Assembly: GCF_014596915.1 (NCBI RefSeq) | Contig: NZ_JACVWU010000009.1 | Location: forward strand, 1-64,000 | Direction of reading: 5' to 3' | DNA: 64,000 bases | From: Streptomyces sp. TRM68416 | Lineage (GTDB): Bacteria > Actinomycetota > Actinomycetes > Streptomycetales > Streptomycetaceae | In this document: in pieces, positions 58,558-64,000 of the stretch | Layout of the letters: every line of letters begins with the position of its first letter | Numbering within the stretch: the stretch's first letter is position 1 | Translations under genes and position numbers: made by a program | Notes under the pieces: model-generated | What the model was told of the DNA's origin: nothing | Seen by the model: only the letters and a program-made list of their open reading frames with translations | Databases searched by the model: none

Positions 58558-59161
58558 GATCGAGGGCGGTGTCCAGCAGGGCCGCCCACTGGGCGACCAC
58601 CCTTTCCCGGCGCCCGGTGTCGTCGGTGAGCAGGTTGGCCAGGCCGAGTCCCCGGGCCATGTCGAGCAGCCCCTGCACGGTCTCGCGCACGCCCGGCCGC
58701 GACTCGTCGGCGCCCAGCAGTTCCACGGCGATGCGGTGGCTCTCGCGGCCGACGCGGGCCTCCAGTTCGGTGACCCGCGCGCGCAGTTGCTCCTCGTTGG
58801 AGGCGGCGACCCACAGGTGCAGGGCGGCGCGGAAGAGGGGGCCGGTGTAGAGGTCGACGAGGGCGGCGACCACGGCCCGGCGGTCCCCGGCGGCGCCTTC
58901 GGGGAACAGTGCGCGCAGCGCGGTGGAGCGTTCCTCGGCGACGTACTCGACGGCCGCGGTGAACAGGTCCTCGCGGGTGGGGAAGTGGTGCTGGGCGGCG
59001 CCCCGGGAGACGCCGGCGCGTTCGGCGACGACGGAGACCGTGGAGCCCGCCCAGCCGTGTTCGGCCAGGCAGGCCACGGCGGCCTCCAGGAGGCGCTGCC
59101 GGGTGGCCCGGCTGCGGTCCTGTTTGGGGGTACGTTCCACACGGTCGCCGACCGTGCTCAC
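58547..59161 (-). CDS. TetR-family regulator of the CoA-ester operon
   Basis: A 204-residue TetR protein: HTH at about 15-60 (TRQRLLEAAVACLAEHGWAGSTVSVVAERAGVSRGAAQHHFPTREDLF in parts: VSVVAERAGVSRGAAQHHFP), helical ligand domain after it. The GTG at 59161 overlaps the crotonase stop by four bases (GTGA); an ATG at 59170 is also in frame. As the last gene of the operon it probably senses a CoA ester made by the pathway and controls its own transcript. It is not close to any CTGAC-N5-GTCAG site. Confidence 0.9.
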   Translation of the reverse strand: MSTVGDRVERTPKQDRSRATRQRLLEAAVACLAEHGWAGSTVSVVAERAGVSRGAAQHHFPTREDLFTAAVEYVAEERSTALRALFPEGAAGDRRAVVAALVDLYTGPLFRAALHLWVAASNEEQLRARVTELEARVGRESHRIAVELLGADESRPGVRETVQGLLDMARGLGLANLLTDDTGRRERVVAQWAALLDTALDLRD

Positions 59162-59892
59162 AGCGCCCATGCGGGATCCCGTCGTTCGAGGAAGGCCGTC
59201 ATCCCCTCGCGGGCCTGCGGGGAGGAGAACAGCCGGGCCGAGAGCGCGGTGAGGTCGGCCGCGTCCCGGTCGAATGCCTCCAGCACCCTAGCCGTGAGCA
59301 GCCGCTTCGTCTCGGCCAGGGCCTCGGGTGCCGCCCTGCGCAGTCCGTCCAGGACGGGTTCGAGTACGGCGTCCACGTCGTCGCCCGCCGCGGTGAGCAG
59401 GCCGATGCGGGTGGCCTCGGCGGCGTCGAGGCGCTCGCCGGTGAGGTAGTAGCGGGCGAGGGCGCGCGGGTCCGTGCGGGGCAGCAGGGGCAGGGAGATG
59501 ACCGCGGGGGCCACGCCGATGCGGACCTCCGTGAACGCGAAGGTGGCCGTGGTGGCGGCGGCCGCGATGTCGCAGGCGGCCAGCAGGCCCAGGCCGCCCG
59601 CCCGGACGTGGCCGGTGACCCGGGCGACGACCGGCCGGGGCAGTTCCACGATCTGCCGCAGCAGGCCGACCAGCGCGTCCGGGGCGGGCGGGTCGCGCAG
59701 GTCGGCGCCCGCGCAGAAGGTGTTGCCGGTGTGCGTGAGCACGACCGCGCGGACGTCGGCGTCCTCGGCGCAGTCCGTGAGCGCGTCCGCGAGGTCGCCG
59801 ACGAGCGCGGCCGACAGGGCGTTGCGGGTGTCCGGCGAGTCGAGGCTGAGCGTCTCGACACCCCGCGCGCGTGTGCGGCCGACCGACGTCAT
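59158..59892 (-). CDS. Enoyl-CoA hydratase/isomerase family protein
   Basis: A 244-residue crotonase. It has VETLSLDSPDTRNALS, GNTFCAGADLRDPPAP and TGHVRAGGLGLLAACDIAAAA; the usual GGTQRL region is replaced by EVRIGVAPAVISLPLLPR, a form often seen in actinobacterial paralogues. With a 4CL-type ligase, acyl-CoA dehydrogenase and a biotin-dependent carboxylase in the same operon, it could hydrate an alpha,beta-unsaturated acyl-CoA. ATG at 59892 has GGGAG upstream and overlaps the stop of a 35-codon mini-ORF. Confidence 0.9.
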   Translation of the reverse strand: MTSVGRTRARGVETLSLDSPDTRNALSAALVGDLADALTDCAEDADVRAVVLTHTGNTFCAGADLRDPPAPDALVGLLRQIVELPRPVVARVTGHVRAGGLGLLAACDIAAAATTATFAFTEVRIGVAPAVISLPLLPRTDPRALARYYLTGERLDAAEATRIGLLTAAGDDVDAVLEPVLDGLRRAAPEALAETKRLLTARVLEAFDRDAADLTALSARLFSSPQAREGMTAFLERRDPAWAL

Positions 59893-60059
59893 GTGTGCTC
59901 CCTGAGCTGCCGTTGCAGGGCCTGCCCCGCAGCGGACCGGGGCGCCCCGCTGGCGGTCTCGACGCCCCGCGCGCGCGTGCGGCCGATCGACGTCATGCGT
60001 GCCCCCTGAGCTGGCGGCGGAGGATCTTGCCGGAGGCGGCTCGGGGGACTCCGTCGATG
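59852..60059. repeat. 104-bp tandem duplication over the ligase-crotonase junction
   Basis: Units 59852-59955 and 59956-60059, offset 104 bp. Each contains the 3' end of the ligase frame, a stop-start overlap and the first 14 codons of the crotonase (MTSVGRTRARGVET in one, MTSIGRTRARGVET in the other). The ligase-tail part has diverged more than the start part. Confidence 0.85.
59889..59996 (-). CDS. 35-codon chimeric mini-ORF made by the duplication
   Basis: It starts with ATG overlapping the ligase stop (ATGA) behind GGGGG, encodes MTSIGRTRARGVET joined to GAPRSAAGQALQRQLREHT, which mirrors the ligase C terminus GVPRAASGKILRRQLRGHA, and stops on the crotonase ATG (ATGA). It may be translated only as a coupling relay, and no function of the peptide is expected. 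Confidence 0.5.
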   Translation of the reverse strand: MTSIGRTRARGVETASGAPRSAAGQALQRQLREHT

Positions 60060-61561
60060 AAGGTGACCTGGCGGACGCGCTTGTAGGGGGCGACGCGTTC
60101 GGCGACGTACATCATCACCTCTCCTTCGGAGAGTTCGGTGGCGGTGGGCTGGCGGACGACGTACGCGCGCGGGACCTCGTTGCCGTTGTCGTCCTGGACG
60201 CCGATGACGGCGGCGTCGGCGATGCCGGGGTGGGTGAGCAGGAGGGCTTCGAGTTCGGCGGGGGCGACCTGGAAGCCCTTGTACTTGATGAGCTCCTTGA
60301 CGCGGTCGACGACGAAGAGCCAGCCGTCGGCGTCGACATGGCCGACGTCGCCGGTGTGCAGCCAGCCGTCGGTGTCGATCATCGCGGCGGTGGCGTCGGG
60401 GCGTCCGAGGTAGCCCTTCATGACCTGGGGGCCGCGGATGAGGATCTCGCCGTCCTCGCCGACGCCGAGGTCCTTGTCGGGGTCGTCGAGGGAGACGATC
60501 CGCATCTCGGTGCCGGCGATGAGCCTGCCGACGGTGCCGGGGGGTGCCTCGCGCATGGCGTCCAGGGGGACGACGTGGGTGCCCGGGGACAGTTCGGTCA
60601 TGCCGTAGGCCTGGCCGACCGGGGGCAGGTTCAGCCGCCGGGAGCAGGCCTCGGCGAGCCGGGCGTCGAGCGGGGCGGCGGCGCTGACGACGTGCCGGAG
60701 GGACGACAGGTCGTACTCGGCGACCAGCGGGTGCTTGGCGAGGGCGAGGACGATCGGCGGGGCCACGAACAGGTCGGTGATGCGGTGGTTCTGAACGGCC
60801 GCGAGGAAGGTCTCCAGGTCGCAGCGGGGCAGGACGACGACGGTGGCGCCCTGGCGCAGGGGCGCGTTCATCAGGGCGGTGAGGCCGTAGATGTGGAAGA
60901 AGGGCAGGACGGCGAGGATGCGGTCGCCGGGTTTCGCGGGCATCGCCGGTTCGAGCTGGGCGAGGTTGGTGGCGATCTGCCGGTGGGTGAGCATCACGCC
61001 CTTGGGGATGCCGGTGGTGCCCGAGGAGTAGGGCAGGGCGGCGACGTCCTCGGCGGGGTCGATGTCGATGTGCGGCTCGGGGGCGGTGGAGGCGAGCATG
61101 TCGATGAGGGAGCGGTGGCCGGGCGCGCTGTCGCAGACGAAGATCTCCTGGACGCCGCCCGCGAGTTCGGCGGCCCGGCGGGCGGTCTCCAGCAGCGGGG
61201 AGACGGTGACGATCCAGCGGGCGCGGCTGTCGCCGAGCTGTTTGGCGAACTCATCGGGCGTGGCGAGCGGGTGCACGGTGGTGACGGAGGCACCCGCGCG
61301 CGTGGCGGCGTAGAAGGCGGTCGGGAAGGCGACGGTGTTGGGGCTGTGCAGGGCGAGTACGTCGCCCTTGCGCACGCCCGCCTCGGCGAGCGCGGCGGCG
61401 ACCCGGCGGTGGAAGCGGTCCACCTGGTCGTAGGTGAGGGTGGTGCCGTCGGTGCCGTCGATCAGGGCGGGCGTGTCGCCGAACTCGGCGGCGCGGCCCA
61501 GTACGGCCTCGTGGCTGGGCAGGTCGACGGGCGGGACGTCTGCGTACTCGCTGCGGAACAT
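59993..61561 (-). CDS. 4-coumarate/cinnamate--CoA ligase-like enzyme (ScCCL-like)
   Basis: A 522-residue AMP-forming ligase with PYSSGTTGIPKGVMLTHRQ, QAYGMTELSPGTHVVP, GWLHTGDVGHVD, VDRVKELIKYKGFQVAPAELEALLL and VPRAASGKILRRQL. Length and sequence fit ScCCL, the cinnamate:CoA ligase characterised in S. coelicolor (recollection), which accepts cinnamate and 4-coumarate. In this operon the substrate may be any phenylpropenoic or medium-chain acid. ATG at 61561 has GAGGAGG upstream. The distal end is duplicated with the next gene's start; see the repeat entry. Confidence 0.93.
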   Translation of the reverse strand: MFRSEYADVPPVDLPSHEAVLGRAAEFGDTPALIDGTDGTTLTYDQVDRFHRRVAAALAEAGVRKGDVLALHSPNTVAFPTAFYAATRAGASVTTVHPLATPDEFAKQLGDSRARWIVTVSPLLETARRAAELAGGVQEIFVCDSAPGHRSLIDMLASTAPEPHIDIDPAEDVAALPYSSGTTGIPKGVMLTHRQIATNLAQLEPAMPAKPGDRILAVLPFFHIYGLTALMNAPLRQGATVVVLPRCDLETFLAAVQNHRITDLFVAPPIVLALAKHPLVAEYDLSSLRHVVSAAAPLDARLAEACSRRLNLPPVGQAYGMTELSPGTHVVPLDAMREAPPGTVGRLIAGTEMRIVSLDDPDKDLGVGEDGEILIRGPQVMKGYLGRPDATAAMIDTDGWLHTGDVGHVDADGWLFVVDRVKELIKYKGFQVAPAELEALLLTHPGIADAAVIGVQDDNGNEVPRAYVVRQPTATELSEGEVMMYVAERVAPYKRVRQVTFIDGVPRAASGKILRRQLRGHA

Positions 61562-61597
61562 TCGGTTCCTCCTCGCACAGCGCTGTGCCGGACGCGG

Positions 61598-62731
61598 TCA
61601 GTACGACTTGGGCAGGCCCAAGGTCTGGTGGGAGACGTAGTTCAGAATCATCTCCCGGCTCACCGGAGCAATACGAGCCACGCGCGCGGCAGTTATCAAC
61701 CGGGCGAGCCCGAACTCGCGCGTGAGGCCGTTTCCGCCGAGGGTGTGCACGGCCTGGTCGACGGCGCGCACGCAGGCCTCACCGGCGGCGTACTTGGCCA
61801 TGTTGGCGGCCTCCCCGGCGCCGGCGTCGTCGCCCGCGTCGTAGAGATGGGCCGCCTTCTGCATCATCAGGCGGGCCAGTTCCAGGTCGATGTGGGCCTG
61901 CGCGAGGGGGTGGGCGATGGCCTGGTGGGCGCCGATGGGGGACTTCCAGACGGTGCGTTCGCGGGCGTAGGCGACCGCTTGGGCGAGGGCGTGCCGGCCC
62001 ATGCCGATGGCGAAGGCGGCCGTCATGATGCGCTCGGGGTTGAGGCCGGCGAAGAGCTGGAGGAGGCCCGCGTCCTCGTCGCCGACGAGCGCGTCGGCGG
62101 GCAGCCGTACGTCGTCCAGGACCAGCTCGAACTGCTTCTCCGCGGCCTGGAGTTCCATGTCGATCTGCCGACGGGTGAAGCCGTCGGCGTCGCGCGGGAC
62201 GATGAACAGGCAGGGTTTGAGGGTGCCGGTGCGGGCGTCCTCGGTGCGGCCGACGACGAGGGTGGCGTCGGCGATGTCGACGCCGGAGATGAAGACCTTG
62301 CGGCCGGTGAGCAGCCAGTCGGCGCCGTCCCTGCGGGCGGTGGTGGTGATGCGGTGGGAGTTGGAGCCGGCGTCGGGTTCGGTGATGCCGAAGGCCATGG
62401 TGCGGGTGCCGTTGGCCAGGGCGGGCAGCCACTCGCGTTTCTGTTCCTCGGTCCCGAAGCGGGCGATGACCGTGCCGCAGATGGCCGGGGAGACGACCAT
62501 CATCAGCAGCGGGCAGCCCGCGGCGCCGAGTTCTTCGAGGACGAGGGAGAGTTCGGCGATGCCGCCGCCTCCGCCGCCGTACGCCTCCGGCAGGTTGACG
62601 CCGAGGTAGCCGAGTTTGGCGGCCTCGGTCCAGAGGTCTTCGCGGACGTAGTCGCGGCCGTGGCGTTTGCCGAGGGCGGCTACTGCGGCTCGTAGGGCCT
62701 TGTGTTCTTCGGATTCGATGAGGGTGGTCAC
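61598..62731 (-). CDS. Acyl-CoA dehydrogenase
   Basis: A 377-residue FAD enzyme: LPEAYGGGGGGIAELSLVLEELGAAG, MAFGITEPDAGSNSHRITTTARRDG, GRKVFISGVDIADATLVVGRT and a C-terminal GGNGLTREFGLARLITAARVARIAPVSREMILNYVSHQTLGLPKSY. The C-terminal IAPVSREMI pattern, with Met in place of the usual helix, occurs in a subgroup whose substrates are not well defined. The GTG start at 62731 has AAGGAG 5 bases away. It follows the carboxylase gene with 55 bp that include the hairpin repeat, and precedes the ligase gene by 36 bp. Confidence 0.92.
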   Translation of the reverse strand: MTTLIESEEHKALRAAVAALGKRHGRDYVREDLWTEAAKLGYLGVNLPEAYGGGGGGIAELSLVLEELGAAGCPLLMMVVSPAICGTVIARFGTEEQKREWLPALANGTRTMAFGITEPDAGSNSHRITTTARRDGADWLLTGRKVFISGVDIADATLVVGRTEDARTGTLKPCLFIVPRDADGFTRRQIDMELQAAEKQFELVLDDVRLPADALVGDEDAGLLQLFAGLNPERIMTAAFAIGMGRHALAQAVAYARERTVWKSPIGAHQAIAHPLAQAHIDLELARLMMQKAAHLYDAGDDAGAGEAANMAKYAAGEACVRAVDQAVHTLGGNGLTREFGLARLITAARVARIAPVSREMILNYVSHQTLGLPKSY

Positions 62732-62778
62732 GGAGCTCCTTCGGACTGCGGGTTGTGTGTGGTTGCTCGCGCAGTTCC

Positions 62779-62799
62779 GCGCGCCCCTATGGGGCGCGC
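62779..62799. terminator. Hairpin across the carboxylase stop codon (repeat copy 4)
   Basis: A perfect 9-bp stem (GCGCGCCCC / GGGGCGCGC) with loop TAT; the stop codon is inside the stem. It continues into a variant of the dispersed repeat on the minus strand (62766-62787). It could attenuate or process the operon mRNA between the carboxylase and dehydrogenase genes. Confidence 0.6.
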
Positions 62800-64000
62800 T
62801 CCACTACCGCCAGTAGTGCGCCTGGCTCCACCTGTTGGCCCTGGGTGGCTTCCAGGGCTGCGAGTGTCCCTGTGACGGGCGCCGTGATCCGGTGCTCCAT
62901 CTTCATCGCCTCCAGCCACAGCAGCGGCTGTCCGGCCGTCACAGCGGCTCCTACGGCCACGTCCTCGGCGATCCTCACCACCGTTCCCGGCATGGGGGCC
63001 AGGAGCGAACCCGGGGCGTGTTGTGCGGTGGGGTCGGGGAAGCGGGGCAGGGCGGTGAGGGTGGTGGTGTTGACGTGGACCCGGTCGCCGTAGCGCGCGA
63101 CCTCGAACCGGCGCTGTATGCCGTCCACTTCCAGGACGACGAGGTCCGCGCCGGCGCGCACGACGCGCACGCCGTCGGCCTCCAGGCCCGCGCGCCCGTG
63201 CCGGTAGCGGACCTCGTGCTCCTCGCCCGCCATGGCGTAACGCTTCACCTGCGGCTGCGAGGGAACGTTGCGCCAGCCGCCGAAGCGGGAGCGGGCCGGA
63301 CCTTGGGCTTCCGCGAGGGCTGCCGCCAGGGGCGCGTACGGGTCGGGGGCGGGCTCGGTCAGGTCGGCGAGGTGGCGGTCGTAGAAGCCCGTGTCCATAC
63401 GGGCGCCTGTGAACTCCGGGTGCCGCAGGGAGCGGACGAGGAGGTCGCGGTTGGTGGGCGGGCCGTGGAGCGTGGCCCGTTCCAGGGCGCCGGCGAGCTT
63501 GCGGGCGGCCTCCGCGCGCGTGGGGGCGTGGGCGACGGCCTTGGCGAGCAGGGGGTCGTAGTGGATGCCGATGGTGTCGCCGTCGCCGTAGCCGGTGTCC
63601 AGGCGGACGGTGTCCGGGACGGCCAGGCGGTGCAGGGTGCCCGTCTGGGGCGCCCAGTCGTGCGCCGGGTCCTCGGCGTACAGGCGGGCCTCGATCGCGT
63701 GGCCGCGCGCGCATGGGGGGTCGGTTTCGAGGGCGTGGCCCTCGGCGACGCGGATCTGGAGGGCGACCAGGTCGATGCCGAAGACCGCTTCCGTGACGGG
63801 GTGTTCGACCTGGAGGCGGGTGTTCATCTCCAGGAAGTGCGCCCTGTCGTCGGCGACGAGGAACTCGACGGTGCCCGCGCCGACGTAGTCGACGGCGCGC
63901 GCGGCGCGCACGGCCAGCGCACGCAACTCCTCCGCGAGCCCCTCGGAGAGGCCGGGCGCCGGCGCCTCCTCGATGACCTTCTGGTGGCGGCGCTGGAGGG
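62787..64000 (-). CDS. Acyl-CoA carboxylase alpha subunit (biotin carboxylase plus BCCP), 5' end outside the window
   Basis: The C-terminal 403 residues or so are visible; the frame stays open to the window edge (…LQRRHQKVIEEAPAPGL), so the N-terminal ATP-grasp part is missing here. Present are VGAGTVEFLVADDRAHFLEMNTRLQVEHPVTEAVFGIDLV (biotin carboxylase C domain), a linker BT-like domain and the biotinyl domain with the biotin lysine in WLEAMKMEHRI. It should carboxylate an acyl-CoA with a beta subunit probably encoded further upstream. Together with the dehydrogenase, ligase and crotonase genes it resembles branched-chain or leucine/isoprenoid-type acyl-CoA degradation. Confidence 0.95.
   Translation of the reverse strand, partial: LQRRHQKVIEEAPAPGLSEGLAEELRALAVRAARAVDYVGAGTVEFLVADDRAHFLEMNTRLQVEHPVTEAVFGIDLVALQIRVAEGHALETDPPCARGHAIEARLYAEDPAHDWAPQTGTLHRLAVPDTVRLDTGYGDGDTIGIHYDPLLAKAVAHAPTRAEAARKLAGALERATLHGPPTNRDLLVRSLRHPEFTGARMDTGFYDRHLADLTEPAPDPYAPLAAALAEAQGPARSRFGGWRNVPSQPQVKRYAMAGEEHEVRYRHGRAGLEADGVRVVRAGADLVVLEVDGIQRRFEVARYGDRVHVNTTTLTALPRFPDPTAQHAPGSLLAPMPGTVVRIAEDVAVGAAVTAGQPLLWLEAMKMEHRITAPVTGTLAALEATQGQQVEPGALLAVVERAP

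Noticed and set aside
59999..62695. An 898-codon plus-strand frame
   Set aside because: It is antisense to the 4CL-like ligase and acyl-CoA dehydrogenase genes, and is Gly/Asp/Val-rich without domains.
1..64000. tRNA, rRNA, CRISPR array, transposase or integrase
   Set aside because: I looked for T-loop motifs, direct repeat-spacer patterns and DDE or recombinase motifs and found none. GGTTCGA occurrences lie inside genes or in the LexA-like box.

Overview
This window reads as Streptomyces chromosome. It has very high GC with strong third-position GC bias, dense genes with many 4-bp ATGA/GTGA overlaps, frequent GTG starts, and families typical of streptomycetes (AfsK kinase, DmdR1-type iron regulator, sigma/anti-sigma/STAS genes, a NsdA-like HTH-TPR regulator). 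The order tetR - kbpA-like - afsK and the order 4CL-like ligase - pdxH - citrate synthase - SIS/dmdR1 - purU - ECF sigma match what I recall of one continuous arm of the S. coelicolor core chromosome. That is memory, not a search. No rRNA, tRNA, CRISPR, transposase or integrase was seen.

Layout. (1) 0.3-4.8 kb: a secreted phospholipase A2, then a divergent catabolic block (FadD3-like CoA ligase against an Ltp2-like thiolase/aldolase, a DUF35 partner and a crotonase). (2) 4.8-10.8 kb: a small secreted protein, afsK, a probable kbpA, a TetR regulator, and an Lrp/LysE exporter pair. (3) 10.8-35.7 kb: the main catabolic region, with four acyl-CoA dehydrogenase genes, a second thiolase-like protein, a second DUF35 protein with a DoxX membrane protein, a flavin monooxygenase, an ADP-forming acyl-CoA synthetase, crotonase, flavin reductase, SDR, zinc alcohol dehydrogenase, cyclase and a second AMP-forming CoA ligase. 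MFS, AraC/DJ-1, GNAT, PNPOx and ATP-binding genes lie among them. (4) 35.7-39.6 kb: a calcium/sigma signalling block (EF-hand, STAS, ECF sigma, anti-sigma). (5) 39.8-58.6 kb: core genes including purU, an amino-acid-type binding lipoprotein, a repeat protein with a TQY motif, an HTH-TPR regulator, a prim-pol-like protein, an ABC exporter, an alpha/beta hydrolase lacking its nucleophile, dmdR1, SIS, PAS, an IPNS-like oxygenase behind a leader peptide, citrate synthase and pdxH. (6) 58.5-64 kb: a CoA-ester operon on the minus strand (biotin carboxylase, acyl-CoA dehydrogenase, 4CL/ScCCL-like ligase, crotonase, TetR).

The strongest new-looking signal is a regulon. Ten copies of a 15-bp palindrome CTGAC-N5-GTCAG (best form CTGACG-N3-CGTCAG) lie 5-35 bp from the start codons of the catabolic operons in regions 1 and 3. 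I saw none in front of the core regulatory genes. In most copies the first CT of the site also ends a plausible -10 hexamer, so one repressor could shut every promoter by covering the start point. The enzymes resemble actinobacterial steroid or terpenoid ring/side-chain degradation (FadD3-like ligase; Ltp2-like protein with both aldolase tyrosines; paired FadE subunits), but no KstD or Hsa ring-cleavage genes are visible. The substrate is therefore unknown. The TetR at 8883 is the best local candidate for the repressor.

Other items: a 104-bp tandem duplication that created a 35-codon mini-ORF between a CoA ligase and a crotonase gene; a RRxHVD-type leader peptide before an IPNS-like oxygenase; a 16-residue repeat carrying ATQYIPPV in a membrane protein; a five-copy 40-bp repeat starting inside the monooxygenase stop region; and putative DasR and LexA boxes.
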